This document shows positions 7,286 to 15,246 of a stretch of 20,058 nucleotides of DNA, one piece after another. The notes under the pieces were generated by a model. That model saw only the letters and a program-made list of their open reading frames with translations. It had not been told where the DNA came from and did not search any database. The stretch is from NCBI GenBank assembly GCA_010027105.1, contig RGVT01000011.1, positions 1 through 20,058 of the forward strand, given 5' to 3'. Position 1 is the stretch's first letter. Every line of letters begins with the position of its first letter. The position numbers were made by a program, and so were the translations under genes. Origin of the DNA: Planctomycetia bacterium (GTDB lineage Bacteria; Planctomycetota; Planctomycetia; Pirellulales; UBA1268).

Positions 7286-8785
7286 TCAAAGATAGGGCGA
7301 AAAGAGCCGGGCGATGCCGTCGCGGAGCCGGACAGGCAGGCTGCGGGCGTCGACCTCGGCGAGCGTCTTGGGCCGCGAGCGGGCGATCACGCCGGCGATG
7401 TGGCGGTCGATCGCCCCGGCCACGTCGCGATCGTAGGTCTCGACGTTGAACTCGAAGTTGAGCCGCATGCTGCGGTCGTCCCAGTTGCCGCTGCCGAAGA
7501 GCGCCCACGAGCCATCCACCGCCATGAGCTTCGTGTGGTCGAAGGGGGGCGGCGACATCCACACCCGGCAGCCCCGCCCCAGCACCTGCCAGAGCATGGC
7601 GGTGGAGGCCCAGTTCACGAGCGCGAGATTGTTCTGCTCGGGCAGCACGATGTGCACGTCCACGCCGCGGAGGGCCGCCACGTCGAGCGCCTGGCAGACG
7701 GCGTCGTCGGGGAGGAAGTAGGGCGTCATGATCCGCACCGTCTTGTGCGCGGCGGCGAGCGCCCCCACGATCACGAGCTTGATCCGGCCGATCTCGGGGT
7801 CGTCGGGGCCGTAGCGGATGCCGCGGGCCAGGGCCGTGCCGGCGAAGGCCGGGTCGGGCGCCCAGGGGCCGTCGATCCCCTCCGTCGTCGGATCGCCGAC
7901 GAGCGACTCGCCCGTCGCGAACGCCCAGTCCTCCACGAACACCTCGAGAAGCTGCGTGACCACCGGCCCGCGCAGCTCGAAGTGCATGTCGCGGACCGGG
8001 TGCGCCGGATTGTGGGCGAGCCAGCAGCCGTCGCGGATGTTGAGCCCGCCGGTGAACCCGACGGCGCCGTCCACCACGAGAATCTTGCGGTGGTTGCGCA
8101 GGTTGGCGTAGGGAAAGTAGAGCGGCACGCCCGTCGGGAGGAAGAGCTCGTTCCGCACGCCCTGGTCGGCGAGCACGGTGGTGATCGGGGGATACGTGTA
8201 GCGCGACCCGATGCCGTCGACGAGCACGCGCACGGCGACGCCCCGCCGCACCGCCCTGCCGAGCGCCTCGGCGAAGATTGTTCCAGCGCGGTCGTTGTCG
8301 AAGATGTACGACGCGAGGCCGATGCTCCGGGTGGCGGCGTCGATCGCGGCGAGCATCCGCGGGTAGGCCTCGTCGCCCCCGGCGAGCGGCACGATCGCGT
8401 TGCCGTCGACGAGCGGCCGCTCCGTCACCTGGCCGACGAGCGTGGCCAGCGATCGCAGCGGAGCCTCGGGCGGCCCGAGCGCGGCGGCGAGGCGGTCGGG
8501 CCCGGGAACGGCCGCCCGCAGCTCGTGCGTCACGGTGAGCGCCCCGGCCCGCAGGCGGCTGGCCCGCGAGCGGATGCGGTTGATGCCGAGCACGGCGTAG
8601 GCGATCGCCCCGAACACGGGCGAGAGCCAGATCAGGCCCACCCAACCGATCGTGGAGCGGGTGTCGCGCTTGAGCAGGATCGCGTGGGCGCTGGCCACGA
8701 CGTTGATCGCGAGGATCGCGGCCGCGAGCAGGTGGGGCCAGAGCGCCACCCACCACTGCCACGCCGTCGCGACGAAGTCGTCCAT
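7286..8785 (-). CDS. cls: cardiolipin synthase (phospholipase D family)
   Basis: A 499-residue membrane enzyme that joins two phosphatidylglycerol molecules into cardiolipin. Two N-terminal hydrophobic segments (about 14-36 and 44-67) match the PLDc_N membrane anchor. Two HKD catalytic motifs follow: NHRKILVVDG with His232 and FDHTKLMAVDG with His417, each followed by its Gly/Ser/Asn block (GFTGGLN and LFGSGNWDDRS). Domain order and length fit bacterial Cls. ATG 8785 is preceded by TACAGT with exactly six bases between, suggesting a leaderless message. The flavin oxidoreductase gene ends 35 bases upstream on the same strand and mtnB starts 22 bases downstream. Confidence 0.93.
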   Translation of the reverse strand: MDDFVATAWQWWVALWPHLLAAAILAINVVASAHAILLKRDTRSTIGWVGLIWLSPVFGAIAYAVLGINRIRSRASRLRAGALTVTHELRAAVPGPDRLAAALGPPEAPLRSLATLVGQVTERPLVDGNAIVPLAGGDEAYPRMLAAIDAATRSIGLASYIFDNDRAGTIFAEALGRAVRRGVAVRVLVDGIGSRYTYPPITTVLADQGVRNELFLPTGVPLYFPYANLRNHRKILVVDGAVGFTGGLNIRDGCWLAHNPAHPVRDMHFELRGPVVTQLLEVFVEDWAFATGESLVGDPTTEGIDGPWAPDPAFAGTALARGIRYGPDDPEIGRIKLVIVGALAAAHKTVRIMTPYFLPDDAVCQALDVAALRGVDVHIVLPEQNNLALVNWASTAMLWQVLGRGCRVWMSPPPFDHTKLMAVDGSWALFGSGNWDDRSMRLNFEFNVETYDRDVAGAIDRHIAGVIARSRPKTLAEVDARSLPVRLRDGIARLFSPYL

Positions 8786-8791
8786 GGCCCT

Positions 8792-8801
8792 ACTGTAGCC
8801 T
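8792..8801. promoter_or_regulatory. symmetric -10 element at the cls start
   Basis: The ten bases ACTGTAGCCT read as AnnnTAnnnT. On the minus strand this gives TACAGT (8792-8797), six bases before the cls ATG. On the plus strand it gives TAGCCT (8796-8801), facing into the 3' end of the oxidoreductase gene, where no plus-strand gene is seen. A TTGACC at 8819-8824 (minus) is 21 bases from TACAGT, too far for an ideal -35. Confidence 0.45.
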
Positions 8802-8820
8802 GCAGACGCCCCCGCCGCGG

Positions 8821-10266
8821 TCAACCGCCGGCCTTGACCGCCTTCATGGTCGTGGCCTCGGGCTCGAGCCGCTTGTAGAAGGCGTCGAGCGGATAGCAGC
8901 CGCTGCGCAGGCCGTTGCGCGGGGCCGTGGTGCAGTCGCTGAACGTGCGGCAGACGAGGCCGCGGGCGAGCGGCCGGCCGGCGAGCGTGTCGGCGGGCAG
9001 TTCGGGATACGAGAGCACCATCCGGCCGAGCCCCACCGCGTCGATCCAGCCCCGCCGCACCACCGCCTGGGCGGCGTGGGCCGCGTAGTCCTGGAGATAC
9101 GTGTAGCCGGAGCCGACGAGCACGAGCCCCGGGACGGCCTCCTTCGCCAGGCGGCAGGCGTCGATCTGCCGCCACACGCCCACGAGCGGGTCCTCGGGGG
9201 GCGGATAGCCGTCCGATGGCGGAAACGCGGCCGGGCGCTGGATGTGGGGCACGGTGTAGGGGCTGCCGGCCGAGAGGTTCACCGCTGCCACGCCCATGTC
9301 GCGCAGGAGCGCGAGCAGCCGGATCGGCTCGGCCAAATCCATCTGCGTCGGGTCGTGCTCATCCACGCCGAAGCCACAGTCATACGGAGTCGAGTCGGCA
9401 AACGGCACAGGCTCGCCGTGGCCGTCCACCTTGTGCCATGGCACCGCGTCGAAGAGCGACAGCCGCACGCCGACGATGAGCCCCGGGCACTCCGCCCGCA
9501 CCCGCTCGACGAGCGTGCGCAGCAGCCGCGTGCGGCCGTCGAAGTCGCCGCCGAAGCGGCCGGGCCGACGTCGCGCCGAGAGAAACTCGTGCACGAGATA
9601 GCCGTGGCAGGCCTTGAGGTCGACCATGGGGAAGCCGGCGGCGGCGGCCATGGTGGCTGCGGCGACGTAGGCGTCGATGAGCCGCTCCACGTCGTCGTCG
9701 GAGAGCACGCACGACGTGTCGTGCGGGTCGACGCCGTGCTTGGCGTCGAGGATCGGATGGTGATAGGCGATCCGTGAGCGGCGGCCCGCGGCGGTGGGCT
9801 TCGAGAATCGGCCCGAGTGCGTGAGCTGCAGCGCCACCAGGAGGTCGGCGACGGTGCCGTGGCGACCGCGGTGGGCTGCGGTGACGACCGTAAGCAGCGC
9901 CACGAACCCATCGATGCCGCAGACGCCTGCCAGCAGCTGGTTCGGGTTGGCCCGACCTTCGGCGAGCACGGCAACGGCCTCTCCGCCCCACACGAGTTTC
10001 GCGCCGCTTTCGCCGAACCTCCGCCAGCGACGCAGGAGTGTCTCGGTCGGGCGGCCGTCGTCGGTCGCGTCCCAGCCCTCCATCGGATGGATGCACCACC
10101 GGTTGCCAACCGTGAAGCCACCGATGTCGATGGGCGCCGCGAGCGGCGAGCCCTGGGCCTCCGAGAGGATCTCGTCGTCGAGCGGGATCGGCGCCCTCAG
10201 CGCATCAAGGTGCCGCCGCAGTTCGGCGGCGGAGCGAAACCGGGCGATGCGCGGGAACGTGGACAT
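8821..10266 (-). CDS. old-yellow-enzyme family NADH:flavin oxidoreductase
   Basis: A 481-residue flavin-dependent reductase with a TIM-barrel OYE domain. Recognisable pieces are IHPMEGWDATDDGRPTE (59-75) at the flavin site, LQLTHSGRFS (147-155), LKACHGYLVHEFLS (217-230), the GRFGGDF loop and LVGSGYTYLQDYA..VGLGRM (382-415) near the phosphate of FMN. About 40 residues precede the barrel. A C-terminal cluster, Cys439-x5-Cys445-x11-Cys457, resembles the iron-sulfur motif of dienoyl-CoA reductase-like members but with one Cys fewer. There is no second flavin domain. The substrate is unknown. ATG 10266 follows a GGGGTGAG stretch. It diverges from the DapA-like gene across 30 bases. Confidence 0.88.
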   Translation of the reverse strand: MSTFPRIARFRSAAELRRHLDALRAPIPLDDEILSEAQGSPLAAPIDIGGFTVGNRWCIHPMEGWDATDDGRPTETLLRRWRRFGESGAKLVWGGEAVAVLAEGRANPNQLLAGVCGIDGFVALLTVVTAAHRGRHGTVADLLVALQLTHSGRFSKPTAAGRRSRIAYHHPILDAKHGVDPHDTSCVLSDDDVERLIDAYVAAATMAAAAGFPMVDLKACHGYLVHEFLSARRRPGRFGGDFDGRTRLLRTLVERVRAECPGLIVGVRLSLFDAVPWHKVDGHGEPVPFADSTPYDCGFGVDEHDPTQMDLAEPIRLLALLRDMGVAAVNLSAGSPYTVPHIQRPAAFPPSDGYPPPEDPLVGVWRQIDACRLAKEAVPGLVLVGSGYTYLQDYAAHAAQAVVRRGWIDAVGLGRMVLSYPELPADTLAGRPLARGLVCRTFSDCTTAPRNGLRSGCYPLDAFYKRLEPEATTMKAVKAGG

Positions 10267-10280
10267 GACTCTCACCCCTG

Positions 10281-10290
10281 ACGATACTCT
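10281..10290. promoter_or_regulatory. symmetric bidirectional -10 element between the OYE and DapA-like genes
   Basis: ACGATACTCT reads as AnnnTAnnnT. On the plus strand TACTCT (10285-10290) is exactly six bases before ATG 10297, a leaderless arrangement. On the minus strand TATCGT (10281-10286) is 14 bases before ATG 10266. The two hexamers share the central TA. Confidence 0.5.
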
Positions 10291-10296
10291 GCAGCC

Positions 10297-11265
10297 ATGA
10301 CCCCCGTCGATCCTGCCACGCTCGTCCGGCCCCGGCGTTCGATCCGCGGGATGTCGGCGATCCTCCTGCCGTTCACTCGTGACCGCCGCATCGACTGGGA
10401 CGCGTTCGCCGCCCACGTGGCCCGCACGGCCGCCGCCGGGATCACGCCCGCGGTCAACATGGACACGGGCTACGTGCAGCTGATCGACGACGCCACGAGG
10501 CGGCAGGCCCTCGAGGTCGCACGGGCCACGCTCGGGCCGGGAGCCGAGATGGTGGCCGGGGCGTGCGTCGTCGACGCGCCCGGCGCCGCCTTCGACGAGG
10601 CCGCCTATGGCCGCCAGCTCGAGATGATCACAGGCGCCGGGGCGATCCCCGTCATCTTTCCATCATACGGCCTTACGGCCGGCAGCGACGCCGACGTCGT
10701 GGGCCGGACCAGGCGGCTCGCAGGCCGAGTCGAGACATTCATCGGCTTCGAACTCGGCACCGCCTTCGTGCCCTCCGGCCGCGTGCTCGCGCTCGAGGCG
10801 TATTGCGATCTGATGCAGATTCCCAACTGCATCGGCGCCAAGCACTCGTCGCTTTTGCGCCGGCTGGAGTGGGAGCGGCTCGCGCTGCGCGACCGCACGC
10901 GGCCGGAGTTCCACGTGTTCACGGGCAACGACCTCGCGATCGACATGGTGCGCTACGGTAGCGACTGGCTGCTCGGTCTCTCGACCGCCGCTCCCGAGGC
11001 GTTCGCCCAGCGCGACCGCTGGTGGGCGGCGGGCGACTCGCGGTTCGACGAGCTCGACGACGCCCTGCAGGCCCTAGGCGACTTCGCGTTCCGCCCGCCC
11101 GTGCCGGCCTACAAGCACTCGATGGCCCAGGCATTGCACCTGAAAGGCCTGCTCGAGACCGACGAGCCGCATCCCGACAGCCCGCGCCGCCCGGCCTCCG
11201 ACCGGGAGATCATCGCCGCGCTCCTCGACCGCATCTCCACCGCCGGGCCCGGCCTGGGGGCTTGA
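10297..11265 (+). CDS. dihydrodipicolinate synthase (DapA/NanA) family aldolase
   Basis: A 322-residue class I aldolase-fold protein. The Schiff-base lysine is Lys182 in CIGAKHSS, following the barrel pattern of the family (GMSAILLPFTRDRRIDWDAFAAHV at the start, FTGND and LLGLSTAAPEAF later). The substrate-binding strand that is GTTGE in true DapA reads NMDTGYV here, and the usual Y-N-x-P region reads FPSYG, so this is probably not lysine biosynthetic DapA but a lyase or aldolase for another keto acid. ATG 10297 is six bases after TACTCT, suggesting a leaderless mRNA. Its stop overlaps the next start (TGATG). It is divergent from the flavin oxidoreductase, so the two may serve one catabolic route. 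Confidence 0.85.
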   Translation: MTPVDPATLVRPRRSIRGMSAILLPFTRDRRIDWDAFAAHVARTAAAGITPAVNMDTGYVQLIDDATRRQALEVARATLGPGAEMVAGACVVDAPGAAFDEAAYGRQLEMITGAGAIPVIFPSYGLTAGSDADVVGRTRRLAGRVETFIGFELGTAFVPSGRVLALEAYCDLMQIPNCIGAKHSSLLRRLEWERLALRDRTRPEFHVFTGNDLAIDMVRYGSDWLLGLSTAAPEAFAQRDRWWAAGDSRFDELDDALQALGDFAFRPPVPAYKHSMAQALHLKGLLETDEPHPDSPRRPASDREIIAALLDRISTAGPGLGA

Positions 11266-11972
11266 TGCGGCTCCTGAGCTGGAACATCCACAAGGGGATC
11301 GGCGGCCGCGACCGCCGCTACTCGCTCGGCCGGATCGTGGAGTGCATCGAGGCCGAGAACCCCGACCTCATCTGCCTGCAGGAGGTCGATCGGCTCGTCC
11401 GCCGCAGCGCCTTCGACGACCAGCCGCGCTTGCTCGCCCGCGCCTTCCGGTTCCACGCGGTGTTTCACCAGACAGTCCCGGTCGGCGACGGGGCCTACGG
11501 CAACCTCGTCCTCTCCCGCTGGCCCGTGGCCAGCCGCCATCGGATCAGCCTCCGGCACGGCAACCGCAAGCCGCGGGGCGCCCAGCTGGTGGTGGTCGAG
11601 TCGCCGGAGGGGCCGCTGCACCTTGTGCACACGCACCTCGGCCTCGCGGAGCGGGAGCGCCGCTGGCAGGTGGAGCGGCTGCTCGGCCACATGCTGTTCC
11701 GCTCGGCCGACACGCATCCCACGCTCGTGGTCGGCGACTTCAACGACTGGCGCGACTCGCTCGCGGGCGATCTGGCGCGGAGCGGCTTCCGGCACATCAC
11801 GAGCCCGGCGAGCCGGTTTCGCACGTTCCCGGCCTGGCTCGCGATCGGCGCGCTCGACAAGGCGTTCGCCCGCGGGCCGATCGACGTGCGGCACGCCCGC
11901 GTGGTCCGCACGAGCCTGGCGAAGGCGGCGAGCGACCACCTGCCGCTCGTCGTCGATTTTCACGTGACGTGA
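11265..11972 (+). CDS. endonuclease/exonuclease/phosphatase family protein
   Basis: A 235-residue metal-dependent phosphoesterase of the EEP fold. The family motifs are in order: LLSWNIHKG (Asn7), DLICLQEVD (Glu40), LVHTHLGL (120-127), VVGDFNDW (Asp158, Asn160) and ASDHLPLVVDF (Asp224, His225). There is no signal peptide or membrane span, so it is probably cytoplasmic. The protein resembles YbhP-type EEP proteins, which in some bacteria sit beside a cardiolipin synthase; here cls is about 2.5 kb away in another unit. ATG 11265 overlaps the previous stop by one base (TGATG), suggesting reinitiation. Substrate (nucleic acid, phospholipid or sugar phosphate) is not readable from sequence. It converges on hemL. 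Confidence 0.88.
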   Translation: MRLLSWNIHKGIGGRDRRYSLGRIVECIEAENPDLICLQEVDRLVRRSAFDDQPRLLARAFRFHAVFHQTVPVGDGAYGNLVLSRWPVASRHRISLRHGNRKPRGAQLVVVESPEGPLHLVHTHLGLAERERRWQVERLLGHMLFRSADTHPTLVVGDFNDWRDSLAGDLARSGFRHITSPASRFRTFPAWLAIGALDKAFARGPIDVRHARVVRTSLAKAASDHLPLVVDFHVT

Positions 11973-11990
11973 CGCCGTCACGCGCGGCGG

Positions 11991-12015
11991 GGTGCAGCTT
12001 GCCAATCCGCACCTA
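11991..12015. repeat. degenerate REP-like palindrome (copy C) overlapping the hemL stop
   Basis: The arms GGTGCAGCTT (11991-12000) and AATCCGCACC (12004-12013) around loop GCC pair at 8 of 10 positions. Read on the minus strand the element begins GTAGGTGCGGATTGG, matching the other copies, and the TAG of its first four bases is the hemL stop codon. It lies between the convergent EEP and hemL genes and could serve both as a terminator, though there is no T-tract. Confidence 0.6.
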
Positions 12016-13338
12016 CACGGAGGCGGCGAGCGACTCCGCCGCCGCGGCGATCGTGGCCTCGATGTCGGCGTCGGTGTGGGCCGCAGAAAAGAAGAGCGTT
12101 TCGTACTGGCTGCACGGCAGGTAGATGCCGCGGTCGATCATCTTCCAGAAGAAGTCGGCGTAGCGGGCCGTGTCGGACCGGCTGGCCGTCTTCCACCCCG
12201 TCACCGGCACGACGGCGGGCCCCTGCTGGAAGAACATCGTCATCATGCTCCCCACCCGGGCCACCCACGCCGGCACGCCGGCCTTGGCCGCCGCCTCGCG
12301 AAACCCCTGCTCGAGCCGGGCGCCGAGCCGCTCGAGCCTGGCATAGGGCGGATTGTCGCGGAGTTCCTCGAGCGTGGCGGTGCCGGCCGCCACGGCGAGC
12401 GGATTGCCGGAGAGCGTGCCCGCCTGGAACACCTTCCCCGCCGGCAGCACATGATCCATCACGTCGGCGCGGCCGCCGTAGGCGCCCAGCGGCAGGCCGC
12501 CGCCGACGATCTTGCCGAGCGTGGTGAGGTCGGGCGTCACGCCGAGGATCTCCTGCGCGCCGCCGAGGGCCAGCCGGAAGCCCGTCATCACCTCGTCGAA
12601 GACCAAAAGCGCCCCGTGGGCGAGCGTGAGCCGGCGGGCCGCGGTGAGAAACTCCCGCGTCGGCACGACGAGCCCCATGTTGCCCACCACCGGCTCCATG
12701 AGCACCGCGGCGATCTCGAGCCCTTGTTCCCTGAACAGGGATTCGAGCGCCGCCGCGTCGTTGTATTCGAGCACGAGCGTGTCGGCGGCGGTGCCGGCGG
12801 TCACGCCCGGCGAATCGGGCACGCCGAGCGTGGCGGCCGACGAGCCGGCGGCCACGAGCAGGCTGTCGGAGTGGCCGTGGTAGTTGCCGGCGAACTTCAC
12901 GATCTTCGCCCGGCCCGTGAAGCCGCGGGCGAGCCGCACGGCGCTCATGGCCGCCTCGGTGCCGCTGCTTGTCATCCGCACCTTCTCGACGCTCGGCACG
13001 GCCGCGATGATCAGTTCGGCCAGCCGGCTCTCGGCCTCGGTCGGCGCGCCGTAGCTCGTGCCCTTGCCGAGGGCCTCCTCGATCGCCGCCACCACCCGCG
13101 GATGGCGGTGGCCGAGGATCATCGGGCCCCAGGAGCCGATGTAGTCGAGATACACGTGGCCGTCGATGTCGGTGAGCCGCTGGCCGAGCGCGCTTGCAAA
13201 GAAGATCGGCTCGCCGCCGACGCCGCCGAAGGCACGGGCGGGCGAATTGACGCCGCCGGGAATGAGCTCCTTGGCGCGGGCGAAGGCGTCGTGGCTCCGA
13301 CGGCGCGGGGAGCGCGGCGAGTGTGGCGAATCTGTCAT
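12013..13338 (-). CDS. hemL: glutamate-1-semialdehyde 2,1-aminomutase
   Basis: A 441-residue PLP enzyme that makes 5-aminolevulinate, the first dedicated tetrapyrrole precursor in the C5 pathway. PLP-site marks: SSGTEAAMSAVRLARG (124-139), NYHGHSDS (152-159), the FDEV aspartate (Asp248) and the Schiff-base lysine in TTLGKIVGGGLPLGAYGG (Lys276). The start motif AKELIPGGVNSPARAFGGVGG and the QAGTLSGNPLA segment are typical of HemL. ATG 13338 overlaps the kinase stop as ATGA, so translation is probably coupled to the kinase. The stop codon TAG lies within a repeat palindrome. No hemA is visible in this window. Confidence 0.96.
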   Translation of the reverse strand: MTDSPHSPRSPRRRSHDAFARAKELIPGGVNSPARAFGGVGGEPIFFASALGQRLTDIDGHVYLDYIGSWGPMILGHRHPRVVAAIEEALGKGTSYGAPTEAESRLAELIIAAVPSVEKVRMTSSGTEAAMSAVRLARGFTGRAKIVKFAGNYHGHSDSLLVAAGSSAATLGVPDSPGVTAGTAADTLVLEYNDAAALESLFREQGLEIAAVLMEPVVGNMGLVVPTREFLTAARRLTLAHGALLVFDEVMTGFRLALGGAQEILGVTPDLTTLGKIVGGGLPLGAYGGRADVMDHVLPAGKVFQAGTLSGNPLAVAAGTATLEELRDNPPYARLERLGARLEQGFREAAAKAGVPAWVARVGSMMTMFFQQGPAVVPVTGWKTASRSDTARYADFFWKMIDRGIYLPCSQYETLFFSAAHTDADIEATIAAAAESLAASV

Positions 13339-15224
13339 GGTGTGTTCAGGAGTTCGCGGGCGGCGGCGACGGCGGCGGCGGCGTGCGGCCGCGTGGCGTA
13401 GAGGTCGACCACGCCCTGGAGCAGGTCGCGGCGCCGACCGAGGAGTTCGGCACCGCGCTCGGGGGCGGCCGTGCCCGCCTCGGCGGCGAGATCGGCCGCC
13501 TGGCGGAGGATTTCGGCGAGCCGGGCCGCGTCCTCGGCCTGCTCGCGGGCGGCGAGCGGCTGGAGCCTGTCGATCTGCCGGCGTGCGAGGTCGAGCCACA
13601 GCGTCGGGTCGTCCTGCGGCCGGGCGGCGGGGGAGGCCGGCGGCGTGGCGGAGGCTTCGTGCAGCGCGACGAGCGCCTCGAGCGCGTCGCGGCAGGCCGA
13701 GGGGCTCTCGGCCTCGCGTTCCATCGCGGAGCGGTAGTCGCGCTCGATCGGCGCCGGCGCGGTGGTGCCGAGCGGCCGCCGGCGGGCCCGCCTTTCGAGC
13801 CCGTCGAGGGCGAGCGTGCGGCCGAGCGACCGGACCTGCGCGGCCCGCGGGTCGGCTGGAAACCTGGCGAGAAATGCCTCGAGCGTCGGGAGCGCGTCGC
13901 GGAGATCGCCCCCGGCCGCGGCAGCGACCTGGGCCGACTCGATCCGCGCGAAAAGCTCGTCGGCCGACGGCCGCTTGAAGAGCAGGTAGCCGATGCCGGC
14001 GAGCAGGGCGAGCGTGGCGATCACCGCGGCGGCCTGCCAACGCTGCGCGCGGGCGCGGTCGCGGGCCAGCCGTTCCCCCGCCACCCGGTCGAGTTCGGCC
14101 ACCGTCGTGAACCGCGTCCGGGCCGGCCGCTCCACGACGGTCGCCGAGGCGGCGTCGCCGCCCACTCCCGTGGCCGAGTCGGCGTCGACCGGCTTCGTCG
14201 GGCTGCCCGGGGTCGCACCGGTGGCCGCATGCGTGCGTTTGGCGCCCGCCGCTGCGGCGGGCGGCGCGGTCGCCGGCCGGGCGACGTCGCGCGTGGGGGC
14301 GTAGAGGTCGACGCCGTCGCGGGCCTTGTCGGCCGGCGTCGGGAGCGGAAGCTCGGTGAGCGGTCCTGTGTCGTCGGCCGCAGGTGCGCCGCGGTGCATC
14401 GTCTCCACGGCCTCGAGCAGCCGGCCGAGTGCCAGCGCGCTCGCCGGTCGTCCGGCGGGCTCCTTGGAGAGCATCCGGTCGACGAGCATCTCCAGTTCGT
14501 AGGGCACGTCGGCGCCGGCCTCCGTCACGCGCGGGGGCCGCTCGTGCTGCTGGCGGCGGATGATCTCGGCCGCCTGCCCGCCGGTGAAGGGCGGCCGCCC
14601 GGCGAGCATCGCGAACATCACCAGGCCCAGGGCGTAGATGTCGACGCGCTGGTCGACGTGGCCCCCAGCCGCCTGCTCGGGCGCCATGTATTCGGCCGTG
14701 CCGACGACGTTGCCGAGCGCCGTGTGGGCCGCGGATCCGAAGAGCTTCGCGATCCCGAAGTCGGCCAGCCTGACCCGGGACCCGAGATCGGCGTCCGGCC
14801 CGTCGGCCACGAGGATGTTGGCGGGCTTGAGGTCGCGGTGGACGACCCCGTGGTCGTGGGCCACCTTGAGCGCGCGTGCCACCGCGAGGGCCAGTGCCAC
14901 GGTCTCCTGCCAGGTGAACCTGCGCCCCGTCCGCAGCAGCTGCTCGAGGCTCCGCCCCGGCACGAGCTCCATCGCGAAGTAGGGCTGGTCGTCCTCCTCG
15001 CCGAAGGCCAGCAGCTGCACGATCCCCGGGTGCCGCAGCGTCTTGAGCGTGGCGATCTCGGCGTCGAACCGGCGGCGCAGGCCGGGATCGTCGGCCAGGT
15101 GCGCGGCGAGCATCTTCACGGCCACGTGGCGGCCGGCCTCGTCCGTCGCCTCGTAAACGGCCCCCATGCCGCCGCGGCCGAGCCGACTCACGATCCTGTA
15201 GGGGCCCAGCTGCTCCGGGTGCAT
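13335..15224 (-). CDS. Hanks-type serine/threonine protein kinase, membrane-anchored
   Basis: A 629-residue protein. Residues about 9-275 are a complete eukaryotic-like kinase: glycine loop LGRGGMGAVYEA, Lys37 in VAVKML, VVHRDLKPANIL (Asp131), LADFGIAKLF (Asp155) and the activation segment end GTAEYMAPEQA. A Pro/Ala/Thr-rich linker (about 280-395) leads to one membrane helix (396-416, WQAAAVIATLALLAGIGYLLF cut short here), then a helical C-terminal region (about 418-629) presumably outside the cytoplasm; no PASTA, WD40 or other repeats are recognisable. ATG 15224 is six bases after TACACT, suggesting leaderless expression, and the start is 22 bases from the divergent PrpD start. Its stop overlaps hemL by four bases. 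Confidence 0.93.
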   Translation of the reverse strand: MHPEQLGPYRIVSRLGRGGMGAVYEATDEAGRHVAVKMLAAHLADDPGLRRRFDAEIATLKTLRHPGIVQLLAFGEEDDQPYFAMELVPGRSLEQLLRTGRRFTWQETVALALAVARALKVAHDHGVVHRDLKPANILVADGPDADLGSRVRLADFGIAKLFGSAAHTALGNVVGTAEYMAPEQAAGGHVDQRVDIYALGLVMFAMLAGRPPFTGGQAAEIIRRQQHERPPRVTEAGADVPYELEMLVDRMLSKEPAGRPASALALGRLLEAVETMHRGAPAADDTGPLTELPLPTPADKARDGVDLYAPTRDVARPATAPPAAAAGAKRTHAATGATPGSPTKPVDADSATGVGGDAASATVVERPARTRFTTVAELDRVAGERLARDRARAQRWQAAAVIATLALLAGIGYLLFKRPSADELFARIESAQVAAAAGGDLRDALPTLEAFLARFPADPRAAQVRSLGRTLALDGLERRARRRPLGTTAPAPIERDYRSAMEREAESPSACRDALEALVALHEASATPPASPAARPQDDPTLWLDLARRQIDRLQPLAAREQAEDAARLAEILRQAADLAAEAGTAAPERGAELLGRRRDLLQGVVDLYATRPHAAAAVAAARELLNTP

Positions 15225-15230
15225 CCACGC

Positions 15231-15240
15231 AGTGTATCCT
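15231..15240. promoter_or_regulatory. symmetric bidirectional -10 element between kinase and PrpD genes
   Basis: AGTGTATCCT reads as AnnnTAnnnT. The minus-strand hexamer TACACT (15231-15236) is exactly six bases before the kinase ATG (15224). The plus-strand hexamer TATCCT (15235-15240) is exactly six bases before the PrpD ATG (15247). The whole gap between the two start codons is 22 bases, so any -35 contacts lie inside the opposite gene and both messages should be leaderless. Confidence 0.55.
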
Positions 15241-15246
15241 GCGGCG

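Noticed and set aside
10297..11265. Calling the aldolase dapA (lysine biosynthesis)
   Set aside because: The Schiff-base lysine is present, but the usual Thr-Thr motif and Y-N-x-P region differ, and no lysine-pathway genes are nearby.
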